From NCBI RefSeq assembly GCF_030065885.1, contig NZ_JASJCS010000011.1, forward strand, positions 1 through 52,192: DNA of 52,192 nt. The letters run 5' to 3'. This document shows, piece by piece, positions 44,808 to 52,192 of this stretch. This DNA comes from Ilumatobacter sp. Its GTDB lineage: Bacteria; Actinomycetota; Acidimicrobiia; Acidimicrobiales; Ilumatobacteraceae. How positions within the stretch are numbered: position 1 is the first letter of the stretch; the number at the start of each line of letters is the position of its first letter. The position numbers and the translations under genes are program-made. Under the pieces are notes generated by a model that saw nothing but the letters and a program-made list of their open reading frames with translations, was not told the origin of the DNA and ran no database searches.

Positions 44808-44824
44808 GAGACTTGTATTATAGT
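44795..44824 (+). promoter_or_regulatory. Leaderless aconitase promoter
   Basis: TTGCCG (44795-44800), an 18-base spacer and TATAGT (44819-44824) precede ATG 44832 by seven bases, so the transcript would start at the initiation codon. The -35 lies inside the VOC coding region. The -10 overlaps that of the opposing promoter. Confidence 0.5.
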
Positions 44825-44837
44825 TGTCTACATGTCT
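44809..44837. promoter_or_regulatory. Candidate GntR operator (nine-base inverted repeat)
   Basis: AGACTTGTA and TACATGTCT are inverted copies with one mismatch in nine, separated by 11 bases and centred at 44823. The half-sites are two helical turns apart and cover both -10 elements and the aconitase start codon. TTGTA-type half-sites are known for HutC-like regulators, and a GntR/UTRA gene lies in the adjoining operon. Confidence 0.5.
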
Positions 44838-44847
44838 GTGAGCGCAA
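44817..44847 (-). promoter_or_regulatory. Promoter of the VOC-GntR operon
   Basis: On the minus strand TTGCGC (44847-44842), a 19-base spacer and a consensus TATAAT (44822-44817) precede ATG 44807 by nine bases. The -35 lies inside the aconitase coding region. Confidence 0.5.
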
Positions 44848-47105
44848 CCACCCCGATCGAGCTCGTCGAAGCCGTCTACGCCAGCTTGCCCGGCAACACC
44901 GACCTGGGGCGGGAACGCCTCGGGCGACCCCTCACCCTCGCCGAGAAGATCCTGATCAACCATCTCGCCGATCCGGCCGCGCAAGAGCTCGAGCGCGGCG
45001 CGAGCTATGCCGACTTCCATCCCGACCGGGTGGCGATGCAGGACGCCACCGCCCAGATGGCGCTGCTCCAGTTCATGACCGCCGGCCTGCCCGAAGCGGC
45101 CGTGCCCTCGACGGTCCACTGCGACCACCTCATCCAGGCCAAGGTCGGCGCACAGATCGACCTCGGCGTCGCGATCGACACCAACGCCGAGGTCTACGAC
45201 TTCCTCAAGTCGGTGTCGGCGAAGTACGGCATCGGGTTCTGGGGACCCGGCTCGGGCATCATCCACCAGGTCGTGCTCGAGAACTACGCGTTCCCCGGCG
45301 GCATGATGATCGGCACCGACAGCCACACCCCCAACGCAGGCGGCCTCGGCATGGTCGCCATCGGCGTCGGCGGGGCGGACGCCGTCGACGTGATGACCGG
45401 CTTCCCCTGGAACGTCCGGTGGCCGAAGGTCATCGGCGTCGAGCTGACCGGCACGCTGTCCGACTGGTCGAGCCCCAAGGACGTGATCCTCGAAGTCGCC
45501 CGCCAGCTCACGGTGAAGGGTGGCACGGGCGCGATCGTCGAGTACCACGGCCCGGGTGCCGACACGATCTCGGCCACGGGCAAGGCGACGATCTGCAACA
45601 TGGGGGCCGAGATCGGAGCGACCACGTCGCTGTTCGGCTACGACCACAACATGTCGCAGTACCTCAAGGCGACGGGTCGCGAGGCGATCGCCGACGCGGC
45701 CGACCACGTCGCCGAGCACCTGCGAACCGACGACGGCGCCCACTACGACCAGCTGATCGAGATCGACCTCGACGAGCTGAAGCCGCTGATCAACGGCCCC
45801 CACTCCCCCGACCGCGCTCACCGCGTCGGCGCAGCCGGCGTCGGCGCCGAGGCCCGGGCCAACGAGTGGCCGCTCGAGCCGTCGGCGTGCCTGATCGGGT
45901 CGTGCACGAACTCGTCGTACGAAGACATCACCCGCGCCGCGTCGATCGCCCGCCAGGCTGCCGCGAAGGGGCTCACCGCCAAGGTCGACCTGCTCGTCAC
46001 CCCCGGCTCCGAGCAGACGCGGGCGACGATCGAGCGCGACGGCCTGCTGGCCGATCTCGAGGCGATCGGGGCGACGGTGCTCGCCAACGCGTGCGGCCCC
46101 TGCATCGGCCAGTGGAGCCGGCCCGAGGCGATCACCGGCCAGACGAACACGATCGTCACCTCCTTCAACCGCAACTTCCCGAAGCGCAACGACGGTTCCG
46201 CGAACACGCTCGCGTTCGTCACCTCGCCCGACACCGTGATGGCGATCGCCCTCGCCGGCCGCCTCGACTTCGACCCGACGGTCGACACGATCACCGCCCC
46301 CGACGGCAGCGAGGTGACGCTCGACGCCCCGGTCGGGCAGGTGCTCCCCGATGCGGGCTACGACCCGGGCAAGAACACGTTCACGCCGCCGCCCGACGAC
46401 GGCAGCGGTGTCGAGGTGATCGTGAACCCGACGAGCGAGCGGCTGCAACTGCTCGAGCCGTTCACGGCGTGGAACGGTGAGGACTACCTCGGTCTGCCCG
46501 TGCTCGTGAAGGCCCAGGGCAAGTTCACGACCGACCACATCTCGATGGCGGGGCCGTGGCTGAAGTACCGCGGCCACCTCGAGAACATCTCGGGGAACCT
46601 GTACCTCGGTGCGGTGAGCGCCTACCGCGACGGCCTGGTCGGCCAGGGCAAGAACCAGCTCACCGGCGAGATCGAGAGCTTCCCCGACATCGCGAGGGCG
46701 TACCACGAGGCCGACCAGCCGTGGGTCGTGATCGGCGACGAGAACATGGGCGAGGGCTCGAGCCGCGAGCACGCTGCGATGGAGCCCCGATTCCGCAACG
46801 GGCTGGTGGCGATCGCCCGGAGCTTCGCCCGCATCCACGAGACGAACCTCAAGAAGCAGGGCATGGTGCCGCTCACGTTCGCCGATCCTGCCACCTACGA
46901 CCTGATCGACGAGGACGACCGGATCAACGTGCTCGGCCTCCCGCCGGTGCCCGGCCGGCCCGTGCAGTGCCAGATCGTGAAGCCCGACGGCACCACGATC
47001 GACTTCGAGGGCCACCACACCTTCAGCGACGAGCAGGTCGACTGGTTCCGCGGCGGTTCGGCCCTCAACATCGTGCGACAGAAGGTGGCGGCGGGCGAGG
47101 CCTGA
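44832..47105 (+). CDS. Aconitate hydratase, mitochondrial type
   Basis: Aconitase interconverts citrate and isocitrate in the TCA cycle through a 4Fe-4S cluster. The 757-residue length and segments such as [25 protein letters not shown] and [14 protein letters not shown] match the mitochondrial-type aconitase rather than the 900-residue AcnA usual in Actinomycetota. Cluster cysteines are in [17 protein letters not shown] and [10 protein letters not shown]. The C-terminal swivel domain has [19 protein letters not shown]. The start codon is part of the proposed operator and follows a -10 box by seven bases, so translation should be leaderless. Regulation by the neighbouring GntR protein is inferred. 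Confidence 0.93.
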   Translation: MSVSATTPIELVEAVYASLPGNTDLGRERLGRPLTLAEKILINHLADPAAQELERGASYADFHPDRVAMQDATAQMALLQFMTAGLPEAAVPSTVHCDHLIQAKVGAQIDLGVAIDTNAEVYDFLKSVSAKYGIGFWGPGSGIIHQVVLENYAFPGGMMIGTDSHTPNAGGLGMVAIGVGGADAVDVMTGFPWNVRWPKVIGVELTGTLSDWSSPKDVILEVARQLTVKGGTGAIVEYHGPGADTISATGKATICNMGAEIGATTSLFGYDHNMSQYLKATGREAIADAADHVAEHLRTDDGAHYDQLIEIDLDELKPLINGPHSPDRAHRVGAAGVGAEARANEWPLEPSACLIGSCTNSSYEDITRAASIARQAAAKGLTAKVDLLVTPGSEQTRATIERDGLLADLEAIGATVLANACGPCIGQWSRPEAITGQTNTIVTSFNRNFPKRNDGSANTLAFVTSPDTVMAIALAGRLDFDPTVDTITAPDGSEVTLDAPVGQVLPDAGYDPGKNTFTPPPDDGSGVEVIVNPTSERLQLLEPFTAWNGEDYLGLPVLVKAQGKFTTDHISMAGPWLKYRGHLENISGNLYLGAVSAYRDGLVGQGKNQLTGEIESFPDIARAYHEADQPWVVIGDENMGEGSSREHAAMEPRFRNGLVAIARSFARIHETNLKKQGMVPLTFADPATYDLIDEDDRINVLGLPPVPGRPVQCQIVKPDGTTIDFEGHHTFSDEQVDWFRGGSALNIVRQKVAAGEA

Positions 47106-47128
47106 GGAGTCGCGTCTGAGACGCCTCC
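47104..47128 (+). terminator. Hairpin after aconitase
   Basis: GCGTC and GACGC flank a three-base loop, and outer GGAG/CTCC can extend the stem across a small bulge directly at the aconitase stop codon. No T-tract is present. Confidence 0.4.
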
Positions 47129-47156
47129 GCTGCGCTCGAGGCGTGCCCGACGTCGC

Positions 47157-47162
47157 TAGGTT
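47157..47162 (+). promoter_or_regulatory. -10 element (TAGGTT) for the nitroreductase gene
   Basis: TAGGTT fits TANNNT and ends eight bases before ATG 47171, again leaderless geometry. Confidence 0.35.
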
Positions 47163-47170
47163 CGCGCGCC

Positions 47171-47822
47171 ATGGACCTTCGAGAGGGCATTCGCACGACC
47201 GGCTCCGTCCGCGACTTCCTCGACGAGCCCGTCCCCGAAGAGACGGTCATCCAGATCCTCGACGATGCGCGGTTCGCGCCATCGGGCGGCAACCGGCAGC
47301 CGTGGCGGGTCGCCATCGTCCGTAATCCGTCGATCCGACGTTCGATCGGCGCGCTCATGCAACCCGTCTGGGACGAGTACATCGCAGCGATGCGGGAGGG
47401 TCAGGTGCCCTTCAACTCGGTCGACTACGCGCCACCGGCCGAGATCGCACACGTGCGGTACTCCGTGGTCGAGCAGATCGAGTCGGTGCCGGTCGTGCTC
47501 GTCGTGGCGGCCGACCTGCGGGTGCTGGCCGGCACCGACCTGACGCTCGACCGGCCGGCAATCGTGCCGGGCGCGTCGATCTACCCGTTCTGCTGGAGCG
47601 TGCTGCTCTCGGCGCGCGCCCACGGCCTCGGCGGTGTGCTCACCACGTTCCTGGGCCCGGCAGGAGTCAGCGGCCGCCGAGGTGCTCGAGCTGCCCGAGC
47701 ACCACGCGATTGCGGGCGTGGTGTTCCTCGGCAGGGCCGAGCATCAGCCGACGAAGTTGCGGCGGTCGTCGGTGTCGTCGTTCGCGTCGTACGACACCTT
47801 CGAGGGCGCCCGAACCGGCTGA
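47171..47822 (+). pseudogene. Nitroreductase family gene with a frameshift
   Basis: The first frame gives a good nitroreductase N-terminus (GSVRDFLDEPVPEETV; ARFAPSGGNRQPWRVAIV; SVLLSARAHGLGGVLTTFL) and then turns into non-family sequence. The missing C-terminus (RQESAAAEVLELPEHHAIAG, VVFLGRAEHQPTKLRRS, then SFASYDTFEG) continues one base over and stops at TGA 47822. Removing one base near 47652-47655 (the G run in CTGGGCCC) would join both parts into 216 residues, the normal length. So either the gene is broken by a one-base insertion or the assembly has an error there. The 3' end overlaps the convergent PAP2 gene by 79 bases. Confidence 0.8.
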
Positions 47823-48697
47823 AGCACGAGCTGCTCACCGTCGGCGTCGTCACCGACGTCGTCGCTGCGGTCCTCGTTGACGAACGACTCGAGCTGTGCG
47901 ATGCCGGCCTCGGACTGGAAGCGGAGCTTCGTCCACGACCAGCGCCGGTCACCGACCCAGACCGAGACGACTCGCCACCCGGCGATGCCGCCGAGGATCA
48001 GCAGCGCGGCTGCGGCGGCATCGATCCACCAGTGGTTCGCAGTGGCGATGATCGACAGCGTCATGAGCGTCGGGTGGATAACGATCAGCCAGCGCCATCG
48101 CGACTTGAGCACCGCGATGACGGCGATCGCCTCGATCATCGCCCACCCGAAGTGCAGCGACGGCATGGCGGCGATCTGGTTGGCGGTGCCCTCGAGTGCG
48201 TTCTTCGGGTAGATGCTCGGCCCGAACTCGCGCATGGTGTCGACGAACCCGTGCATCATCCGCGGCGGTGCCAGCGGGAACATCAGGTGGATCAGGAGCG
48301 CCGAGAACGTGGCGAACGCCATCAGGTTGCGGAACGGGCGATACCGGTCGTGGTGCCGGAGGTACAGCCACAGCAGCAGCCCGATCGCGGCGGGGAAGTG
48401 GAACCAGATGTAGTAGTGGTTGAGCAGCTTGATGATCGTGGGGTGATCGAGCAGGAAGCGCTGGAGGTTGTCCTCGAACGGCAGGCCCAACCACTCCTCG
48501 AGGCGGACGATGTCGCGGGCGTTGGCGAACGCCGCTCGGAGGTCGGTCCGGTTCACGCCGCGGATGGTGCGGTAGATGATCAGCAGGACACCGCAGATCG
48601 CGATCTCGACGAACAGCTGCGCTCCGTACCGGCTGCGCCACCACGACGCGACCGAGCGCACGGTGCCTCGTTCGCCCGCGCCTATCGCCGATCCCAC
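47744..48697 (-). CDS. PAP2-superfamily membrane phosphatase (AUR1-like)
   Basis: From GTG 48697 the protein is 317 residues; AGGAGG lies eight bases upstream and the codons before this GTG encode the ribosome binding site, so longer starts are unlikely. Five or six membrane helices are visible, beginning with LFVEIAICGVLLIIY. The PAP2 motifs appear as AAMPSLHFGWAM and TANHWWIDAAAAA, with the catalytic histidines, in the AUR1/PAP2_3 style lacking a clear first motif. Such proteins act on lipid phosphates or transfer phospho-head groups, with the active site on the outer membrane face. The acidic tail (NEDRSDDVGDDADGEQ) overlaps the 3' end of the convergent nitroreductase. Confidence 0.85.
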   Translation of the reverse strand: MGSAIGAGERGTVRSVASWWRSRYGAQLFVEIAICGVLLIIYRTIRGVNRTDLRAAFANARDIVRLEEWLGLPFEDNLQRFLLDHPTIIKLLNHYYIWFHFPAAIGLLLWLYLRHHDRYRPFRNLMAFATFSALLIHLMFPLAPPRMMHGFVDTMREFGPSIYPKNALEGTANQIAAMPSLHFGWAMIEAIAVIAVLKSRWRWLIVIHPTLMTLSIIATANHWWIDAAAAALLILGGIAGWRVVSVWVGDRRWSWTKLRFQSEAGIAQLESFVNEDRSDDVGDDADGEQLVLQPVRAPSKVSYDANDDTDDRRNFVG

Positions 48698-48705
48698 GAT
48701 CCTCT

Positions 48706-48711
48706 CCTCCT
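48706..48711 (-). promoter_or_regulatory. Ribosome binding site deciding the PAP2 start
   Basis: AGGAGG on the minus strand, eight bases before GTG 48697. A TACTGT -10-like hexamer lies at 48724-48719, close upstream. Confidence 0.55.
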
Positions 48712-48786
48712 CGTGACAACAGTAGTCCCGTAACATCATCGACATGGAGCAGAATTTTCTGAAATCGGTGCTTTCCGACGTGACAT

Positions 48787-49335
48787 GTGGCGCACCTCGT
48801 GGGTGACACCGTTATCCCACCCGTCGACCTGGCCGCCAGCCCACCGATGGCGGCTGCAGAACGTCACACACTCGTCACGTTCCTCGACTACTTCCGCTCG
48901 GTGCTCCTCCGCAAGGCGAGCGGGCTCACCCCCGAACAGCTCGCCACCCGCCTCGGACCCTCGACGCTGACGATCGGCGGCATCGTCAAGCACATGGCCG
49001 TCGTGGAGGACGGCTGGTTCCAGGAGGTCTGGCTCGACGCCGAGATGCCCGAGCCGTGGGCGTCAGTCGACTGGGAGCATCACCCCGACTGGGAGTTCGA
49101 CACCGCCGGCGACGACTCCCCGACCGACCTGCTGCAGCTGTTCACGGCGGCCGTCGACCGCAGTCGAGCCGCCGTCGAGACCTGCGACGACCTCGACCTG
49201 CTCGCGGCCAGAGAGTTGTCGAGCGGGCCGACGAGCATGCGGTGGATCCTCGTGCACATGATCGAGGAGTACGCCCGCCACTGCGGCCACGCCGACCTCA
49301 TCCGCGAGTCGCTCGACGGTTCGACCGGCGATTGA
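48787..49335 (+). CDS. DinB-like (DUF664) protein
   Basis: The 182-residue protein has the four-helix DinB fold: AAERHTLVTFLDYFRSVLLRKASGLTPEQLATR, then GGIVKHMAVVEDGWFQEVWL, and the C-terminal ILVHMIEEYARHCGHADLIRE (each seen in parts). Conserved histidines in KHM and HCGHAD fit the metal site. In Actinomycetota, DUF664 members include mycothiol-dependent detoxification enzymes, which is the probable general role. GTG 48787 or GTG 48799 could be the start; neither has a good ribosome binding site. Confidence 0.82.
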   Translation: MAHLVGDTVIPPVDLAASPPMAAAERHTLVTFLDYFRSVLLRKASGLTPEQLATRLGPSTLTIGGIVKHMAVVEDGWFQEVWLDAEMPEPWASVDWEHHPDWEFDTAGDDSPTDLLQLFTAAVDRSRAAVETCDDLDLLAARELSSGPTSMRWILVHMIEEYARHCGHADLIRESLDGSTGD

Positions 49336-49383
49336 CCGCGCCGGTGAGCGATCGGCAGATGACGAGTCGATGAAGTCCGGTGT

Positions 49384-49404
49384 GGGACGGAACCGATCCG
49401 TCCC
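49384..49404. promoter_or_regulatory. Perfect hairpin overlapping the ECF -35 box
   Basis: GGGACGGA and TCCGTCCC form an eight-base perfect stem around ACCGA. It overlaps the -35 element, so it may be an operator, or a terminator for the DinB gene that ends 48 bases earlier. Confidence 0.35.
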
Positions 49405-49416
49405 CTCGGGCGTCTA
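49389..49416 (+). promoter_or_regulatory. ECF-type promoter (GGAACC-N16-CGTCTA) of the sigma factor gene
   Basis: GGAACC (49389-49394) and CGTCTA (49411-49416) match the classic extracytoplasmic-function sigma promoter with a 16-base spacer. The predicted start of transcription falls at about 49423, the GTG start of the sigma gene, so the message would be leaderless. The sigma factor probably transcribes its own operon. Confidence 0.7.
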
Positions 49417-49422
49417 GATCAC

Positions 49423-50022
49423 GTGACGATGACCGACTCGTCGGCCGACCCATCACCCGGTTCCGCTGATCCGGCGAGCGCCGGCGAGCGTGGTCCCGCT
49501 TTGCCGACACCACTCCCACCACCGACCGTCGAGGGCGCACGCCACGGTCACGTCGAGCCGACCGAGTTCGAGACGTTCTGCGCCCGCGAGCATGCACGGC
49601 TGGCACGCGCGCTGTCGCTGGCGCTCGACAATCGCGAGCTCGGCCGCGACGCGGCGGCCGAGGCGCTGACGAGGGCGTTCGAACGCTGGGACGAGGTCAG
49701 GCTGCACGCCAACCTCACCGGCTGGGCCTACCGGGTCGGCCTCAACTGGGGCCGCTCCCGGCTGCGGCGCCGCCGGCGGGAGGTCTCGGTGGTGCTCGTC
49801 CCCGAGCGGCCACGACCGGCGCCCGAGATCGACGACGGCGTCGCCCGTGCGCTCGCACGACTCTCCACCGATCACCGCGCCGTCGTGGTCGGCCGCTACT
49901 ACCTCGACTGGTCCGAGGCCGACGTGGCCGCCGCGCTCGACATCCCGCCCGGCACGGTCAAGAGCCGCCTGTCGCGGGCGCTCGCACAACTCGAACAACA
50001 CCTGGAGCACGACGATGCCTGA
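49423..50022 (+). CDS. ECF-family RNA polymerase sigma factor
   Basis: This 199-residue sigma factor has an unstructured N-terminal tail of about 45 residues rich in Pro/Ser, then region 2 (FETFCAREHARLARALSLAL; AAAEALTRAFERWDEV; TGWAYRVGLNWGRSRLRRRRR) and region 4 (LARLSTDHRAVVVGRYYLDWSEADVAAALDIPPGTVKSRLSRAL in parts). GTG 49423 coincides with the predicted transcription start; ATG 49429 is an alternative. It overlaps the next gene by eight bases, so it is translated together with its membrane partner. It is likely autoregulated from the promoter just upstream. Confidence 0.92.
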   Translation: MTMTDSSADPSPGSADPASAGERGPALPTPLPPPTVEGARHGHVEPTEFETFCAREHARLARALSLALDNRELGRDAAAEALTRAFERWDEVRLHANLTGWAYRVGLNWGRSRLRRRRREVSVVLVPERPRPAPEIDDGVARALARLSTDHRAVVVGRYYLDWSEADVAAALDIPPGTVKSRLSRALAQLEQHLEHDDA

Positions 50023-52099
50023 TCAGCACGAATCACCGATCCACGATCGCCTCCGCAGCACGCTCGCCGCGTCGGCCGAGGAGGTCGTCGTCGAGCCGAA
50101 CCCGAGCGACGTGGTCACGGCGCGGGCGGCCTCGAAGCGGCGCCGACGCCGCGCACTGGTCGGCGGCGGCGTCGCGGCCACCCTGTTCGCAGGCGCCGGG
50201 CTGCTGATCGCGGTCACCGGCGGCGAGGACAGCGCGGTCCAGATCGCCGACGACGAGACCTCGGATGAGACGTCCGAGGACACCTCCGACGACGCAGGCG
50301 CCGCGGCGGCCAGCACCGGCGACGGCGCCGACACCTCGGCGACCGAGACCCGAGACACGGTGCCGCCGGAGGCGGGCACCGACGATGACGCCGCGACGTC
50401 GTCGGTGGCCGAGGTGGCGCCCGCGCTCCCGGCGTCGACCGAGAACGCGGTCCAGCTGCTGCCGTGGCACGACGGGTTCTTGAGCATCAGCCATGAGTTC
50501 GAGCCCCAGCCGCTCACGCCGCTGCCCGACGAGATCGTCGCGTTGTTCCCACCCGAGGTGCAGGAGGCGTTTCCCGACGGATTGCCGCCGACGATCCAAG
50601 AGGCGACCGAGGTCCTCGGCGAGGCAGGGCTGCTCGACGAGGTCTCAGCGGTGCTCGAGGAGCATCCCGAGGCGTCGGACGCGATCTACGCGACGCCGCC
50701 ACCACCGCCGCGCCTCACCGCACGGTTCACCACCGACGGCGTCGACTGGACCACGACCGAGATCGAGCTCCCGCTGCAGTTCGGCCATCAGTTCAGGGTC
50801 GCGGGCGACCGGCTCGTCGCATGGGGCGTGGACGAGCCGACCTACGACGAGAGGCCCGGGCGGCCCGACGACGACGGCACGAGGACGCTCGTGATCGCGA
50901 CGACGACCGATCTCGTCACGTGGAGCACGGTCGAGGTCGAGCTCGCGGTCACACCGACCGTCGACGAGTTCGTCCACACCGACATCTGGGTCGAGAGCGT
51001 GGCGCTGTCGGGCGATCGCTGGTTGGCACTCGCGCAGCAGCACACCTGGTTCGACTTCGAACAGCTCCTGCCCGACGACATCCGCGAGATGATGCAGAGC
51101 CGTGGCGGCGGGGGGTACAGCAATTCTTCGAGCGGCATCGAGGTCGAGGTCTTCGACGAGGCCGGCGAACGCACGACCTTCGAGTTCACGTGGGAGGAGC
51201 TCGGTCTCGACGGCAACCCCGAGCCCTTGAGGTTCGAGCCCGACATGAGGTTGCTGGGCGGCGACCTCGGCGGCGATCACGGCGAACTGCCGTTGCCCGA
51301 CGACTTCGGGTGGGGCACGCTCACCACACTCGACGACGAGTTCGTGCTGATCACCGACTCGAAGATGCTCAGCAGCGCCGACGGGAGCGCCTGGACGTCG
51401 CTGCCGGGTGTCCCGGTCGGTTCCCACATCACCTCGATCGTGCCGATCGACAACGGCCATCTGATCGTGGGGGATTCACTCGAGGGCCCGCAGGCGTGGA
51501 TCCGAGCCGCCGACGGCTCGCTCACCGAGGCCCAGCTCCCCGAGCTCCCCGAGCGGTACGGACTGTGGAACCAGGGTTCGTCGGCGGCATGGATCACCGA
51601 GGTGCACGACGACGTCATCGAGGACTGGAAACCGGTCACCATCACGGTCGAGCACGAGGGCTTCGTCCTCGTGCAGACCGACGGTCCCGACGGCTCGAGC
51701 TATGTCCTCACCGACGCTGCGACCGGTGAGGTCGTCCAGTCGGCCACGATCGACTACCGCGACGAGTCGACCCAGACATGGGAGTTCGACGAGGAGAGCG
51801 GCACGGCGTCGATCGTGATCCGAGACGACGCCGGCGACGAGTTGGTGCGTATCCCGGAAGAGGTCTTCGCCGAAGCCGCCGAAGCGGCGTACGACGCCAT
51901 CGACGTGCCCGCGGTCGAGGAGGAGTGGTCGCCCGACTTCTGGCTGATCGCCACGACGAACGGTGTGGACTGGCTGGTGCGCGATCTCGACGATCCCGAT
52001 CCCGAGGGCGAGTTCGCCATCTGGCCGCAGTTCGCCGCCGTCAACGGCGATCGGATCCTGTACCAGACCGTCGACGGCTGGGTGTTCGAGCAGTTGTAG
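50015..52099 (+). CDS. Single-pass membrane protein, candidate regulator of the adjacent sigma factor
   Basis: The 694-residue protein begins with about 55 cytoplasmic residues (including SDVVTARAASKRRRRR), one membrane helix (ALVGGGVAATLFAGAGLLIAV), an acidic Thr/Ala/Asp-rich linker, and an extracytoplasmic region of about 540 residues. That region has repeated beta-strand units with TTDGVDWT-like phrases (RFTTDGVDWTTTEI; ATTTDLVTWSTVEV; SSADGSAWTSLPGV; ATTNGVDWLVRD), resembling a beta-propeller. It overlaps the sigma factor gene. Position and topology suggest an anti-sigma or surface-sensor role, but the N-terminus lacks the zinc-binding HxxxCxxC motif of standard anti-sigma factors. The function is unproven. 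Confidence 0.75.
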   Translation: MPDQHESPIHDRLRSTLAASAEEVVVEPNPSDVVTARAASKRRRRRALVGGGVAATLFAGAGLLIAVTGGEDSAVQIADDETSDETSEDTSDDAGAAAASTGDGADTSATETRDTVPPEAGTDDDAATSSVAEVAPALPASTENAVQLLPWHDGFLSISHEFEPQPLTPLPDEIVALFPPEVQEAFPDGLPPTIQEATEVLGEAGLLDEVSAVLEEHPEASDAIYATPPPPPRLTARFTTDGVDWTTTEIELPLQFGHQFRVAGDRLVAWGVDEPTYDERPGRPDDDGTRTLVIATTTDLVTWSTVEVELAVTPTVDEFVHTDIWVESVALSGDRWLALAQQHTWFDFEQLLPDDIREMMQSRGGGGYSNSSSGIEVEVFDEAGERTTFEFTWEELGLDGNPEPLRFEPDMRLLGGDLGGDHGELPLPDDFGWGTLTTLDDEFVLITDSKMLSSADGSAWTSLPGVPVGSHITSIVPIDNGHLIVGDSLEGPQAWIRAADGSLTEAQLPELPERYGLWNQGSSAAWITEVHDDVIEDWKPVTITVEHEGFVLVQTDGPDGSSYVLTDAATGEVVQSATIDYRDESTQTWEFDEESGTASIVIRDDAGDELVRIPEEVFAEAAEAAYDAIDVPAVEEEWSPDFWLIATTNGVDWLVRDLDDPDPEGEFAIWPQFAAVNGDRILYQTVDGWVFEQL

Positions 52100-52125
52100 G
52101 TGACGCTGCCGCGAGCGCGCCCGGT

Positions 52126-52131
52126 TAGCGT
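52126..52131 (+). promoter_or_regulatory. -10 element (TAGCGT) before the right-edge gene
   Basis: TAGCGT fits TANNNT and ends ten bases before ATG 52142, implying a leader of only a few bases. Confidence 0.3.
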
Positions 52132-52141
52132 CGGGCGCGCG

Positions 52142-52192
52142 ATGCGGATCTTCCTCACCCACAACCCAGAGGATCTCGACGCGTACTACGGC
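52142..52192 (+). CDS. Start of a gene cut by the right edge
   Basis: Seventeen codons are visible (MRIFLTHNPEDLDAYYG) with codon use like the rest of the window. The start resembles N-termini of some 2-hydroxyacid dehydrogenase-like proteins, but too little is present for a family call. Confidence 0.5.
   Translation, partial: MRIFLTHNPEDLDAYYG

Noticed and set aside
47823..48733. Continuation of the nitroreductase frame for 300 more codons
   Set aside because: After the frameshift point the frame reads antisense through the PAP2 gene and loses all nitroreductase features.

Overview
This is about 52 kb of a very GC-rich chromosome with strongly G/C-biased third codon positions, SD-poor or leaderless starts, and gene families common in Actinomycetota. 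The gene content (actinobacterial gltBD, a PatZ-like acyl-CoA synthetase/acetyltransferase, a DUF664-type DinB protein, single-chain acyl-CoA carboxylase) fits a non-mycelial, probably marine or aquatic actinobacterium. An Acidimicrobiia (Ilumatobacter-like) source is my best guess, not a proof. No rRNA, tRNA, CRISPR, insertion sequence or phage gene was recognised.

Layout. 1-1.1 kb: the edge of an unknown minus-strand gene and a PlsC-type acyltransferase. 1.1-10.1 kb: three large TIR proteins of one design (N-terminal TIR domain, one membrane helix, then a long beta-propeller region outside the cell ending in a shared C-terminal motif). One is on the plus strand and two are in tandem on the minus strand. 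10.4-17.1 kb: a two-LysM lipoprotein, then gltD and gltB (NADPH glutamate synthase). 17.4-24.9 kb: a C39-like cysteine peptidase with a peptidoglycan-binding domain, a crotonase with a dienoyl-CoA-isomerase-like active site, an NDP-forming acyl-CoA synthetase fused to a GNAT domain, a methyltransferase, and a nitroreductase coupled to a ComB-like phosphatase. 25.0 kb: a small DUF4190 membrane protein.

25.5-41.3 kb is the most striking block: an acyl-CoA dehydrogenase followed by a tightly overlapping operon of a 2575-residue iterative synthase (KS-AT-KS-ACP-KR-DH), an 1852-residue eukaryote-like single-chain acetyl-CoA carboxylase (BC-BCCP-central-CT), and an Sfp-type phosphopantetheinyl transferase. 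Together they could make malonyl-CoA, activate the carrier and build a reduced acyl or polyketide chain. The carrier domain shows Thr where the phosphopantetheine Ser is expected. The synthase has no enoyl reductase or thioesterase domain.

41.3-52.2 kb: a PAS-GAF-GGDEF-EAL protein, a GntR/UTRA regulator plus VOC protein diverging from a mitochondrial-type aconitase across only 24 bp with overlapping promoters and an inverted repeat, a frameshifted nitroreductase, a PAP2-type membrane phosphatase, a DinB protein, an ECF sigma factor preceded by an almost ideal ECF promoter with a membrane-anchored partner, and the start of one more gene at the right edge.

Most other long open frames are antisense shadows of these genes. 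No gene-free stretch exceeds about 265 bases.
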